From Anastrepha obliqua (taxonomy: Eukaryota; Arthropoda; Insecta; Diptera; Tephritidae): 64,000 nucleotides of DNA. Of the stretch, positions 1 to 11,588 are shown piece by piece. Position numbers and translations under genes: made by a program. The notes beneath the pieces were generated by a model. That model ran no database searches. It was not told where the DNA came from and saw only the letters and a program-made list of their open reading frames with translations. Location: positions 1,490,501 to 1,554,500 of the forward strand of contig NW_026562179.1 in NCBI RefSeq assembly GCF_027943255.1, given 5' to 3'. Each line of letters opens with the position of its first letter. The first letter of the stretch is position 1.

Positions 1-3000
1 TGTATTTCGTTTGGTCTCTCCATCTACAATCTGCGATTCGAAGGTATTTTAGGGAAGTTGCATTCTTGACCGCACCTAATGGTGTGAATACCGGTACTGC
101 AAGAACGCTACTCATGGCAGATCCCCCTCTTGTCAGTTCCTCGGCTTTTTCGTTACCTTCTATGTTCCGGTGTCCCGGGACCCAAATTAAGTTTACTCTA
201 TGGTCTTCACTCACGGTGGTGAGGCTATTCCTGCTTTGATTCACCACTTTAGAGGTTGTTGTAGCTGGGTCCAGTGCCTGTATTGCAGCTTGGCTATCCG
301 AAACAATAGCGATATTGTCCTTGAAAGAGAAATCCGCAATTAGTAACCTACAAGCTTCCCTAATTGCTAGTACTTCCGCCTGGAAGACACTGCTGGTATT
401 AGGGAGACGCACAGATCTTTCAATTCCAAGTCTATGAGAATATATACCCGCTCCAACACCACAATACATTTTACTGTCATCTGTATAGACTGTGGTATCG
501 AAGTTGTTTAGAGAGAATCCCTTATTCCATTCTACCTTAGATGGAAAAAGTGTGGCAAAATTCCTGCTGAACGTTACCATCGGGACGATGTAGTCAGACC
601 TCACCGTGATTAACTGAGCTTGTCGCAATAATAGACAAGCGTGACTATAAGTTTTTTTCTTTCCAGCGACCCGCTTCATTTAACCTAAATGCACTCATGG
701 TTGCCGTCTTCTTAATATGTAGGTCTATTGGAATAACGTGTGTCACTGCATTGAGAGCCTCTCTAGGACATGATCTGATTGCACCGACCGTTATTGCACA
801 GGCTGATCTTTATATTCTGCCGGGTAGTTTGGAATCGGACTATCTCCCTTGAGCTTTCCACCAAACTACCGAACCATACGATAAAATAGGTCATATAATC
901 GCCTTATGCAACCATAATGTATGCTTAGGTTGAAGAGCCGGTCTTCTTCCAAGCATATGTTCGCAGGCATATAAAGCAATTTCTGCTTTCCTTACCCGTT
1001 TTTCGACGTTTAACTTCCAGCTAAGTTTGGAGTCCAGAATCACCCCTAAGTACTTTGCACGGGTGATAGTGAAAGAGTTTGTCCGTTGATATTTGGTAAG
1101 GTAAAAGTTGGTACCTTGTATCTGGTGGTGAAAAGCATGAGTTCTGTTTTACTCAGGTTTAAACTTAGACCACATCCTGTGGCCCAAGAGTTAAGCTCGC
1201 CTAATGCCCTTTGGATGATCCCTCTGACCGTATTGGGGCCCAGTCCTGACACCATTAGCACCACATCATCAGCGTACGCCACCACTTTTACCCCACCTCC
1301 ATAAAGTTTTATTAAGATTTAGCTGAGCACACATAGCCATGATATTATATTACGCATATTAGCTTTGATGATCGTGGTTTCTAACATAGAGATGACCCAG
1401 TTACTTATGCAACTGTCCACCTCTAGGCTTATCAACGCCGGTTGGATTGCATCTGTACTAACACTGTTTAAGACGCCTTCTATATCCAAGAATGCCGCCA
1501 TGGTATAATGTTTGCTAGATAGCCCTTTATTGTTCGGATTACCTCGTGAAGTACTGTCTCCGTAAATTTGCCTTTAAGGTATGCGTGTTGTGCAGTTGAT
1601 ATACCAGAGCCCTCCAGAGAGCTTCTGAGGTGTATATCCAAAAGTCTTTAAAAAGTTAGTAACAGGAAAGACGAAAGACTTATTGGCCTGAAGTCCTTCG
1701 CTGATTCATGCCCCCTCCTACCTACTTTTGGTATGAAGAGGACCTTGACTAGTTTCCAACTATCTGGAATATGGCCTTAGTTTAAACACGCTTTAAAAAT
1801 TTCCCCTAGCCATGGTTGGATACAGTCCAAGATTTCCTGTAACATATCTGGAATGATCCCATCTGGCCACGGAGATTTAAAAGGTGAGAAAGATTTGATT
1901 GCCCATGCAACTTTCTCCTTGGTGATTATTTCATTTGTAAGATGCTCTGGATTATATTGGCTCCGTCTAATATTTCCCCTACCACTTTCGTAAGCGCTGC
2001 ATCCCGGAAAATGCGTGTTTAGCAGAAGTTTTAGCGATTTTTCTGCCGTAGCAGTCCAAGTTCCATCAGGTTTCTTAACCCAAGAAGCCATTGAATGGTC
2101 TTTGGAAAGAACACGGCTGAGCCTAGCAGAATCCCTGGTGGGTTCGATGGACGAGCAAAATTCCCTCCATCTCTCTTTTTTGGCTGCGCTGATTGCCTTC
2201 TTGTACTGTCTCCGACTTTCTCTGTACAATTCGTAATTTCCCGTCGAGTAGCTGAGGTTAAACGTTGATCTAGATGTTTCCCTTAGTTTTAAGAGCTCAC
2301 TGCTCCACCAAGGAGGGCGAGTTTTTTTTACTAAATTGTATGGGGCAGGACGTTTTTGAGGCCCTACTAAATGCCTTTTCCAGTGTTATGACCCTACCTA
2401 GGTTTTCCACCAGAGTGATTTAAGGGATAGGAATCTTTCCTATCCTGTTGTTTACTGCATTTTTGAACCTCTTCCAGTTGGTTCTTAAAGGATTTCGATA
2501 CGGCAAGGGTGGATCTACCTTAAGATCAAAATCGTAGATGATCCAACCATGATCTGAAAAGGACCTTTTATTGGATACCCTCCAATTATCTACCCTTACT
2601 GAGCTATTTTCAGACAGTAAAGTAACATCAATCGCTTTCTCCCATCCTCTGAAGTACTCCGTACTAGGAAAGGTGAAAGTGGGAGTGTTACCCCTGTAAC
2701 ATACTGATAAGTTAGTGTTGATAATAAAATTATATAAAGACTCACCTCGGTCGTTTGTCTCAGAGCATTCCCACAACGCATGCCTCCCGTTGGCGCCGCA
2801 TCCGAATAGCAGGATTTTATTTCTGGTTCCTTCAAGCACAAGCCTACAAGCCTCCTCGGGCGGTGCAGGCCGATCATGTGCCATATAGATGGATGTAAGT
2901 GTGATGCTGACACCGTCAGCGGCTTCCACCTCAACGTAGTTCACATCCTGTGAAATATATATGATGGGATTAAAAATATGTTTAAGGGTTTTTTAGCTAC

Positions 3001-3128
3001 AATACATGATCTAGGATGACCTTGAGTACGGTTATAGTACAGATTGTAGTTTCTTCCCGGGAACCCCTTCACCTCGTTGCTCCGCACCCAGGGTTCCTGA
3101 ATTAAGGCTATGTCAACGCACCGGATTC
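1..3128 (-). pseudogene. LOA-like LINE ORF2 remnant: endonuclease, reverse transcriptase, RNase H
   Basis: The endonuclease begins near 3125 with ALIQEPW (the catalytic Glu of APE-type endonucleases) and continues with GANGRHALWE, a degenerate form of the usual DxNAHH motif, and FSDHGW (the SDH motif). The RT follows: FKSPWPDGIIP near 1870, then VAYADDVV near 1275 with the two catalytic aspartates. RNase H shows YTDDSK (about 480), FQAEVLAIREA, VSDSQAA (about 300) and VPGHRNIEGNEKAEEL (about 190-135). Together these are a target-primed retrotransposition polyprotein. Several frame changes and stops separate the blocks, so no single product could be made. Confidence 0.8.
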
Positions 3129-4039
3129 GCAGAACGGAATATCTTCAACTGGGCCTTCTGTATACCAACCCGAAGTTTATTTTCCACTGTTTGCAGTGGT
3201 TCAAGGCTCTCTTCTGTGGTTTGAATAAGGAACAACACGCTGTGCTTCTGCGGAGCCTCCGCTTTGATGATCGACCAATCGGTCATCGGCCCTGAGCGGT
3301 TGTGAGCCTGGAGATAGGGAGTTAATTGATTGGCTTTAAACTCCATGTTTGGTATCTAGATGCAATTCCTCGGCCTTCGTGGTATCTCGCTGGCTGGAAT
3401 GAGCTTGAGCCTCAAGCCCTACCAGCTGCTCTGAATGTCACCAATCGCCTTTGTCAGGAAATGCAATGATTACTGGTCATCACATTTGATTACTCGGCAA
3501 CCGCGAACCACTTCCACCGAGTCGAAACCTGCCGATTGACCCTCCGGGCTCGCCATGATATGGTCGACGAATATGCGAGACAACCGTGCCTCAATCTCCG
3601 ACCATTTGTCAAGAACAGGTTTGCCGCGATTAGATGTTTCGTCCACCAGTGCCATTTGAAGATGGTCCCGTGCCACCTCACTGAATTGTTTGGTAGTTTT
3701 GGGGACAACCGCACCCTGATCTGAGATCTTGTGCCTCTTTCTTGGTCTCTTGTTTTCGTCTTGCGAACGGTTACGTTTTTTGGCTTCTGTCTTTCGGGTG
3801 GTTTGGAATGCCAGGTATTCGTCCACCTCCTTTTGACACCCTGCCTTGTCAGCCTCATCTTTGGGATGAGCTTTACCTTCGGTATCGTTCTTACGAATCC
3901 TGCCAAGGATAGCGAGAGACCTCTGGTAGAGCTTATACCTTGATGGACCTTTATTAACGCGCTTTTGCCCCATGGTTTTAGCGGATGTTGTCGGTTTATT
4001 TATAGTTTTGTGGGCTATGGCCCACAGCTTTACCCTCAA
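3113..4039 (-). pseudogene. LOA-like LINE ORF1 remnant (nucleic-acid-binding protein)
   Basis: Two minus-strand blocks, 4039-3470 and 3346-3113, lie in different frames. The first is lysine/arginine-rich, with a basic stretch reading KRPRKRHK. The second contains WSIIKAEAP and KLRVGIQKAQLKIF, resembling the DUF4780-type region found in ORF1 of LOA-type elements. Such proteins bind the element RNA; that role is family knowledge and is not visible here. It sits directly upstream of the endonuclease region, as expected for ORF1. The frame change near 3350-3470 shows it is broken. Confidence 0.55.
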
Positions 4040-4089
4040 CTGTTTCCTGAGTAGAGGCCAGGAGCTTATAACCGAGAAAGATCCGATCC

Positions 4090-4330
4090 CCAGTTTGTCA
4101 TGGGTAACCGATTTTTCGATATTTTATCTCTTGCCAGGAAAGAGTGTAAACGTGTAGTGCGGATACTCACAGGATACTGTCTCACTCCATCGAACGCGGC
4201 CAAACTGAAGCTAGTGCAGAACGCTACATATACAATATGTCACGAAGTCAGCACGATAGGATCTCTGGAGTACCTAACCACTGCCTTACAATTAGCAAGA
4301 CACGAATAAACTGCTTAGAAAGCGTGGCAG
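4090..4330 (+). pseudogene. LINE ORF2 C-terminal remnant
   Basis: A plus-strand frame reads LARKECKRVVRILTGYC and then LVQNATYTICHEV, close to the LTGHC...C..E...H region after the RNase H domain in I/LOA-type LINEs. It continues to QLARHE before a stop near 4308. It runs opposite to the LOA copy on its left, so it is a separate insertion remnant. Downstream, 4331-4785 shows no coding pattern I recognise. Confidence 0.5.
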
Positions 4331-5126
4331 ATCAAAAAATTAGCAGCCTGCTTAAATTATCTAAACTGTGTATTAAAGACAAAATATAAAGATCTTACAC
4401 TCTCCAGACAAATCCTTGGTATCACTACGGATAAATTCCCGGTCTGTGCGGGATCTACAGGATCAGACAAGTCCAACCTAATCTGGCGTAACCGAGGCTA
4501 CCTATTGCTTACTTAAAGATTGATACAAGTTTTAAGTTTAGCAACAAATAATAATTTGCGGTCTTCCACTTTACAGGTCTTACTGTATACTTATACATCT
4601 GCTTCCTGTGCTGTGGTGAAAAAGCCGTTGGGACTTGAGGCCTCCATTACTTTGCTATTGTTCTTGTTTTTTCCAGTTGTAGGAAGTTAGAGTCCAGTGG
4701 GGTACATACTCGTACATTAATGGTCTGGCAGATGACGGACGTATAAAATGTACGAAAAATTCACATAGCCAAAAGCAAAATTTGCTTAACCCTCCGTTGG
4801 GAATCCAGGTCTGACCAGCTCTTTTTCGATTTTCGACGTGAGTTTCATATATTTCTTTTATAGGTATCGATTTAAGGATATATCCTTTTAAAAAATATCC
4901 TCGAGCAGGACGAAAAAAAGATTGAAAAAGTTACACCTCGGGTCTGGCCCCTATACAAATGTATGGAAACTGATGCATTTTGCCTATTCTACCTGTTTTT
5001 TTTTACTTCTTCGCGGTAAATCTATATTTAGACTATCATTTACGGTCATTTAGGTTACCTGCACACATATCAACCGGTTGTTGTATCGTTTCTTTGTCCT
5101 TTTTTATGTACTGGCTGTACGTTCTA

Positions 5127-6005
5127 CTCAAATATGAACGAGACGTTATCAATAAAACGGTCCGCGGATGACATATGGCAAAAATAAATTTTTTGTTTTT
5201 TGGTAGGACTTTTATAAACTAACATGGTAAATTTCAGCGTGATATGTCACATAGTTTGTTTTCTGTGCTACTGTAAACAAGTCAAGCTCGAGTGTGTTCT
5301 TCGAATTTAACGATGGAAATTCAAGTTGAACAAAGAATTTGTTTGAAATTTTGTTATTCCAAGAAAATTTCGGCTTCAGACGCCTTAAAAATGTTGTACG
5401 TGGTTTTCAATGGTACAAATCGTTCAAAGAGGGCCGTACATCAACCCAAAAAACCACGCCAAAGTCGCTCAAAAATTAAGGTTATGCTGACTGTTTTTTT
5501 CGATTACGAAGGTGTGGTGCACTCGGAGTTCCTTCCGCAAGGCCGATCGGTTAACGCTGAATATTATTTAGACGTTTTAAAGCGTTTGCGCGAGAAAATT
5601 CGTCTTAAAAGGAAGGAATTGTGGGACAACAAGTCATGGTTCTTGCATCACGATAATGCACCAGCTCACACATCACGTCTTGTTCGTGATTATTTGAACA
5701 AAAGTAATGTTAATATCGTTCCGCAAGCACCGTATTCGCCTGATATGGCTCCATGTGACTTTTTTCTGTTTCCCAAGCTCAAGTTGCCGCTCCGAGGAAA
5801 ACATTTTGAGACAATTGAAGTCATAAAAGAGAATTCGAAGAACACACTCGAGCTTGACTTGTTTACAGTAGCACAGAAAACAAACTATGTGACATATCAC
5901 GCTGAAATTTGCCATGTAAGCTTATAACAGTCCTACCAAAAAACAAAAAATTTATTTTTGCCATCCGCGGACCGTTTTATTGATACCGTCTCCGTCATAT
6001 TTGAG
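5127..6005 (+). mobile_element. Mariner element with about 180-bp inverted arms, internally deleted
   Basis: The left end CTCAAATATGAACGAG follows a TA at 5125-5126. The right end is its inverted match ending at 6005, where the expected TA reads CA. The two arms (about 5127-5308 and 5833-6005) match over some 170-180 bp with a few differences. That is far longer than the roughly 30-bp ends usual for mariner. The right arm overlaps the 3' end of the transposase frame, so the left arm carries an inverted copy of coding sequence. The element sits inside the piggyBac. Confidence 0.85.
5313..5927 (+). pseudogene. Mariner transposase, internally deleted (DD34D family)
   Basis: The ATG at 5313 opens a typical mariner N-terminal helix-turn-helix (EQRICLKFCY, KKISASDALKML), and a shifted frame continues WYKSFKEGR. 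The sequence then jumps to PRQSRSKIKVMLTVFFDYEG. The linker and the first catalytic Asp (usual GDETW motif) are missing. The second Asp (HHDNAPAHTS) and third Asp (YSPDMAPCDFF) are present with 34 residues between them, as in DD34D mariners. Without the first Asp it cannot catalyse transposition, though its ends might be mobilised by another source. Confidence 0.85.
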
Positions 6006-6149
6006 CAGAGGGTATATACATATGTATGTACTATGTTCTGCATCGTTTCTATTTCGCAGTCATTTAGCGAATAAACGTTGAGCACTTAACGCATTAGTGC
6101 GGAATAAGAAGTAATTTGCGCGCGAAATAAAACATCATAATGAGCAGGA

Positions 6150-7625
6150 AGAAATAATCAAGCCATAAGAAATACTTGATAACGATGAAAAAATTGATCA
6201 TCCTCAATTATTGAATGAGTCGACTGCTGCGCCAGTGGTGGACCATCTGCGGCTATGTTTATTTGACAACACCATAATATGAGACTTCGGTCCGGGCCAA
6301 GGCATCAAACAAATCGATATGCAAGTGAAGCCATTAAAAAATTGAATGAAGCACATCCAGATGCAAAACAAAGAGTTTGGATTGATCTGACTAGTACTGA
6401 GTTTGGTGCATGTATTGGTATTCTTTTGGCCATGGGTGTAACACACAGTAATATGAAGTCAGAAAACGGAAGTCTTGTGGCGGTCAGATGCTTAGCCCAT
6501 TTTTCGAGCAACCATGTCCCATCGTCGATTCAAATTTTTGACACGATATATTTTCCTTTTGATAACGTTGAAACATGTGAATTTCGCCAAGGAACCGATA
6601 AAGCTACGCTTATTCGTGATTTTCTTGAAAGAAAACCTCAAGGATAATTATTATCCGAAAGAAAAGATTACTGTTGGCGTACAACTGTTTCCATATCGAG
6701 GCTGAACTAAAATAAATTCACACAACATATTTCATCAAAAAACGGCGTATGATCAAATACGGCATAAGAATCTGGTGGACATGTGACTTTCAAACAAAAT
6801 ATCCGTTGCAAGGAAAACTATATTGTAGCCGATCAGAAGGAGAAGAGCGTGAATTTCATTAAGAGGAAAATTGTGATAGTAGAACAGTGGTCGTACAATT
6901 ATAGCCGATAACTTTTTCGTCACCTATAATGGAGCTGAACGTCTCGCTACTATAGGACTTGCACTAGTTGGCACCATACGATCCAACAACCGCTGCATTC
7001 CACCAGAAATAAAAGACAACAATTCTCGCCCACTGCTTTCGTCACTGTTTGGTTTTTATGAAAACCTGGTTAAAGTCAGTAACTATGTACCAAAAAAGAA
7101 TAGAGTGGTTAATTTAAAGAATGAAGCAAAAAACACCATCGGTCATTATTTATTATAATGCACACAAAGCCGTCGTCGATTGCATGGATCAAATGGTCAC
7201 ACATTTCACATCACAACGGCCAACAAGTTGATAGACCTTTGCTTTCTTTTACAACATGTGATATGTCATTGCATTGGCAACGTTCTGTGTTTGCAAGAAA
7301 GTGTTTGGGCACTGAAAAAGTGATGCAAGACGAACATTTTTGACGACTTTATCGAACACATTAGTCCTTGTAAACATCGAAAATCGTATGAATTATCCAG
7401 CCGTTATTTCTCAATTCACTACTCGTGTGGCTATGTAATAATTTTCAACAAACCAATTACTATCCCTGGGAATATTGTAGTCAACCAACCAACCGGAGCC
7501 GATACACTCACAGCGAAGAGAGATTGTCGCCTTTGTCTACAAGGAACCGAACAGTTTCGTCGAAAAACTCATTTCTATTGTATTATATGCAAGAATTCAG
7601 AACAGCCCTCAAAAATCTCTTATAA
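6150..7625 (+). pseudogene. piggyBac transposase remnant
   Basis: Plus-strand blocks in several frames follow the piggyBac order: HQTNRYA and WIDLTSTEFGACIGILLAMG (6300-6440), SHRRFKFLTRYIF (about 6515), YPKEKITVGVQLFPYRG (about 6650-6703), ADNFFVTYNGAERL and LVGTIRSNNRCIPPE (about 6905-7010), and HKAVVDCMDQMVTHF (about 7165-7205). The last two carry the second and third catalytic Asp of the DDD triad. The C-terminal Cys-rich zinc-binding domain, CRLC then CIIC, is readable at 7525-7600. Multiple frameshifts and stops make it a pseudogene. Confidence 0.85.
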
Positions 7626-7829
7626 TAAATATATGTATATCGTTTCATATTTTATATTTTTATTTTGATTTCACTGCAATCAAAACTCCTTTCTATTGTA
7701 TTGTATGCAAGAATCCAGTACTCCAGTAAAGAACAGCACTCAAAAATCTCTTATATATTATCTTCCACCTAATCCATAAGTATATATCGTTTCATATTTT
7801 ATATTTTCATTTTGATTTCATTGCAATCA
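7567..7829 (+). repeat. Tandem duplication of piggyBac 3' coding end
   Basis: A block ending the Cys-rich domain and its downstream AT-rich tail (about 7567-7684) is repeated immediately (about 7685-7829). Both contain CTATTGTATT, ATGCAAGAAT, CTCAAAAATCTCTTAT and TATCGTTTCATATTTTATAT. The second copy has an inserted stretch and point changes. It lies inside the piggyBac. Confidence 0.75.
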
Positions 7830-8064
7830 CCTCTTTTTCTTCATCCTTTTTCGAAATAAGTCAAACCAATACGTTCAGCGATAATTTTTGCTTGTGTAGG
7901 TAGCTCAATGCAAGGCAAAAGCAATGAAAATATAAGTAACTAAAAATATATATCTGCGATACTTAAAATTAATTATAAATGTGGCGCATTCGCCACATAT
8001 TCCCAAGCGAATGGATGCAAATACAGATCGAAGGTTTTAAAAAAGATGTTTAACGGAGGGTTAA

Positions 8065-9177
8065 CCTAATTTATATAACTTAAAAATTTATTCAACCGCA
8101 CGCAAAAGAAAAACATTTTATACATAAACTATAACAATTCACGATCAAGAGCTATTATGATTAAAAACAAGAAATACGTACATACCTCAAACAGACTGAA
8201 ACATTTTACATTCGCCGCTTTCTATTCTCCTATTTCCTGTTCCTGCGAAAAATTTGTATGTACTATACTATAAAAGCGACAACACTATCGATGATCAAGC
8301 GGCTTTATCTACAGCTGCTTAGCTCACAAGCGATATGCTTAAGCCATACTTTCAAATGTAAGTAGGAATATTTTGCTTATTATTGTATATTTGGCATACC
8401 GGGGGCACAGTACTTTGAAAAAACCAAGAGAATTACATAACAGTTTAAGCAACATGTGGTGAAAAGCACGACGCTTGTTTTTTGGCCGTCTTACAACAGG
8501 ATGAAATCATTTTGTATATTTTAAGGCGGAATGCTCTTCGATTCGACGGGCGTCGAGATGGATATATCAGGGCTGCATATAAACAAAAAGAACATATGAT
8601 CTTGTAGTGAAAGCAAATATTTCATTTCGTTTTGTATTAACTGGTTTTTGTTAGTTGTGAAATATATTATAAAATTAGTGCTTATTGAAGTAAAAGAAGG
8701 TTAAAATGGAATTTGGGGTAGTCGTAGATGGTAGGTCCGACCATAACTTCGATATGGGGACGCACAATCATTTTTCAACATGATTAAGCCCAACTTTTCT
8801 CTATTCTTTCAAGCTTTTCTTGAAAAGATGAAGGAAGCTTGCATTTGAATTTGTATTCCATTTATTTTCTGCATTTAATGTGATATAATTAAAAACACCA
8901 TCTATAAAAATGTGCGCACTTGCCGTACGGAAAAAATAGAATGTTGCCAGTATTTATACATTCCGGCTGGCGTAACGCACGTATGTGGCGCCTTCGACTC
9001 AAATACACATAATCCAAATCGAATTGTGATTACTTAAGGTGGTGCCATTAAACAACAGTTACTTTAATCTGACTTCAGGTCCTTTCGCAATACAAAACAA
9101 ACAAAAGTAGGAGAAATTGCATGCTTGTGAAAATTCAGTGAATGGCTTAGTAATATTGTGATTTGTGAGATTATTAT
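8065..9177. other. Intergenic, no gene seen
   Basis: About 1.1 kb of AT-rich sequence between the piggyBac and the Harbinger element. I saw no long reading frame, terminal repeat or RNA gene. It might be unique host DNA, but nothing in it shows a function. Confidence 0.4.
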
Positions 9178-9470
9178 GCCCGAATTCTGTAAGCAGTCTC
9201 AAGTCACTAATTGAGACTTTTCGTGGTGAAATTTGATTTTGAGACTAGTTGGTATTCAGTAAGCAATCTCACGTCATTAGTCTCAAAAAAAAGTCACTAA
9301 TTAGTGATCTACTTCTGAGCAGCTCACAAAACGAAAAATATGGAAGAGGAATTAATTATTTTATATAATATATATTGCAAAAAAACGCGAAAATGAAGCG
9401 AAGTAATATGTTTTGGGTAAAAATTTCTTAAGAACACGAATAATTGTGTATTTATTGACGTTTTAGAAAC

Positions 9471-10694
9471 ATGCGTAGACGGATTCTGGCAAGTTTACGC
9501 AGCAGGGAAGACCCATTCCTTCTGGAAGAAGACGTTTTCAGGAGGTTTTTAAGATTCCCGAAATCCTTCTGCTGGGAGCTTATTCAAGATCTCAAACCAC
9601 TTGACAAGTTTGAGCGGAGTTCGAGAATTCCATTTGAACTTCGGGTGAGCTTGATATAGTAATAAAAATATATAGGTAGGCTTTACAACATATTACTTTC
9701 AGTTTGTTTCAGTACTATATTTTCTGGCAAATGGCTCCTACCAAAGCGTTATTGGAAACTGCCACTTCTCGGCAATGAGTCAACCAAGCGTGTCGAGATG
9801 TATTGAGCAAATTTGCAAGATGGTAGTGGAACACAAACACTTTGAAATTAGTTTTCCCAATGAGGCGGAGCATTACAACAGCATAAAGAGGGGGTAAGTT
9901 TTAAACATGGTACAAAATATGCATTTGCACCATTTCAACGGCTTAAAATTTGCAGCTTCCATAACAAATTCGGAATAAAAGGCGTCATAGGTGCTATTGA
10001 CTGCACACATATTGCAATACTTTCCCCGCAATCTTTAATTGCTGGAGTAGTACCTCATGAGTATATGAATCGCAAGGGATACTACAGCATTAATGTTGAA
10101 GCCGTGAGTTTATAAAAAATAAATACTGGTTTATCAACATTTTGTAATGTTTATAACTAATAACCCCATTCCTAGATTTGCAACGACGAACTAATTTTTC
10201 AAAACGTCAATGCACGATTCCCAGGATCTTGTCATGACGCCGGTATATGGACAACTTCGCCGGTGAGAATCAAACTCATCAGGGAACACATTGTGGGGGC
10301 ATTTAAATGGCTTTTAGGTGATTCAGGTTATCCTTTGGAGCCATGGCTTCTAACACCAATAGCAACACCTTCTTCCGCTAGCGAAGAGATTTTCAATAAA
10401 ACACATATAAAAGCAAGGAACACAATTGAACGTGCCTTTGGAGTCCTGAAATCACGATTTCGGTGTCTATCCAAAGAGCGCGTTCTTAGATATTCATACA
10501 AAAATGCGGCAGCTATCATCTATACATGTGTAGTATTCCACAATATGCTGCAAAAACGTGGCATATTCACTGATGAGGCCATGCCACCAGAAGACCCATC
10601 GAATGATGAAAATAGTGAACCAATAAGGTCAACAGAATATTATTCTGAAGGCAGAAGGGCGAGGCAAAATTGCATAAACGCACTTACACTGTAA
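9471..10694 (+). CDS. Harbinger (HARBI1-like) DDE nuclease, four exons, open
   Basis: Four exons with GT-AG introns join in frame: 9471-9644, 9703-9893, 9956-10103 and 10176-10694. The total is 1032 nt, giving 343 residues. Donors read GTGAGC, GTAAGT and GTGAGT; acceptors end in CAG or TAG. Catalytic motifs of the DDE_Tnp_4 family are GAIDCTHI (first Asp), LLGDSGYP (second Asp) and TIERAFGVLKSRF (Glu). The protein cuts and joins the element ends in the nucleus, with a Myb-like partner. I see no stop or frameshift, so it may still be functional. The start is the first ATG of exon 1; an upstream 5' exon cannot be excluded. Confidence 0.88.
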
Positions 10695-10750
10695 AACTTT
10701 TGTAAAAAATAAAATTCATGAATTATAACATAACATATATAAACTTTATT

Positions 10751-11123
10751 TTATTTATTATTATTGTCTTTATTGACAACGGCTTGCGATAAAGCTAGAA
10801 TAGCATTGGCCACGTTGTTCATGGAGTCACAAAACTGTTCCATGCAGTTAAGACTTCGCTCTCTAAATTTTCTTTCTTCCTCGTTCCTTTCGTTCAAGGA
10901 TTTAATCATTTTTTTGATTAGCTCATCCGAATCGGTTTTGCGGCGACGTGAAGGTCGTGGACTGTTAACTGACTCGTCGGTTGATTCCACAGAAGGAGTC
11001 ACGGGGTCGTTAGTAATTACTATTTCGCTCTGAAAAATTAAAAAATAGTTAAGTTATTAATGTGCAAATTTTTTCAATTCAAAAATGTTCATTTTATGAC
11101 CTTTTATCATTGAAATGAACACA

Positions 11124-11155
<32 letters not shown>

Positions 11156-11588
11156 CAATTATATGTACACGTCTATTTACCTCGGCCCCAATATTTGGAA
11201 TATCTGGCATTCCGTCGACCACGACTGACCCGAGCGTTTCCAAAGCGAGATTCTCCCTCTCTATCAACTCCTCTTGCAACCGGGGACCTCCACCTGTCGC
11301 TAGTCGATCAGCCTTTGACTTCCTAGCTCTGCTTCGGACTTGATTTTTCCAATGGTTTAGCGACTGTGAAATAAATATTTTATTAAGCAATTTGTTTGGT
11401 ATATTTAAAACATACATCTTTCCATTTAGCCGCTGATCGTTTTGGGCCTTTAAGAGCGTTAAGCTGCTCTGCGATCTCCTTCCACAGCTCCTCAATCCTT
11501 TTTGGGCACGTTGATAATCCGATTCAGGTAAAAGGTTTATAAAACAGAAATTAAAAATGTTATTTTGTATGAACTTAGTAATATTCAT
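10751..11588 (-). pseudogene. Harbinger Myb/SANT-like accessory protein, one frameshift
   Basis: Minus-strand exons are about 11588-11416, 11363-11181 and 11029-10751. The introns at 11415-11364 and 11180-11030 start GTATGT and GTAAAT and end in CAG. The trihelix core reads ELWKEIAEQLNALKGPK, then KWKDSLNHWKNQVRSRARK across the first splice. The tail is charged and probably coiled coil (LIKKMIKSLNERNEEERKF). The upstream YQRAQKG is one base out of frame with IEELWKE (near 11491-11503, next to a T-run). In this family the partner binds the subterminal repeats and brings the nuclease to the nucleus. The single indel could be real or a sequencing error. Confidence 0.75.
11131..11155. repeat. AT dinucleotide microsatellite
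   Basis: A run of alternating A and T lies within the second intron of the Harbinger accessory gene. Confidence 0.9.

Larger units (their letters stand above)
1..4045 (-). mobile_element. LOA-like non-LTR retrotransposon, degraded, 3' end outside window
   Basis: Read on the minus strand, an ORF1-like block (about 4039-3113) is followed by endonuclease (about 3125-2540), reverse transcriptase (about 2230-1000) and RNase H (about 520-90). This order, with RNase H after the RT, is known from the LOA/I group of insect LINEs. All domains are cut by frameshifts or stops, so the copy is dead. The 3' end lies beyond base 1. A 5' boundary near 4045 is inferred from where ORF1 begins; no target duplication could be identified. 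Confidence 0.8.
4790..8060 (+). mobile_element. piggyBac-superfamily DNA transposon, broken, with nested mariner
   Basis: TTAA at 4786-4789 and again at 8061-8064 are the canonical piggyBac target duplication. Inside them lie CCCTCCGTT (4790-4798) and its reverse complement AACGGAGGG (8052-8060), a short terminal inverted repeat. A subterminal hairpin with 8-bp perfect arms lies at 7979-7998. The interior carries piggyBac transposase motifs in order. The mariner at 5127-6005 interrupts the region upstream of the transposase, so the piggyBac was there first. The ends look intact, although the transposase is broken. Confidence 0.9.

Noticed and set aside
8700..8760. ATG followed by a possible donor site near 8705 as a first exon of a host gene
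   Set aside because: Only a few codons, and no matching downstream exon was found.
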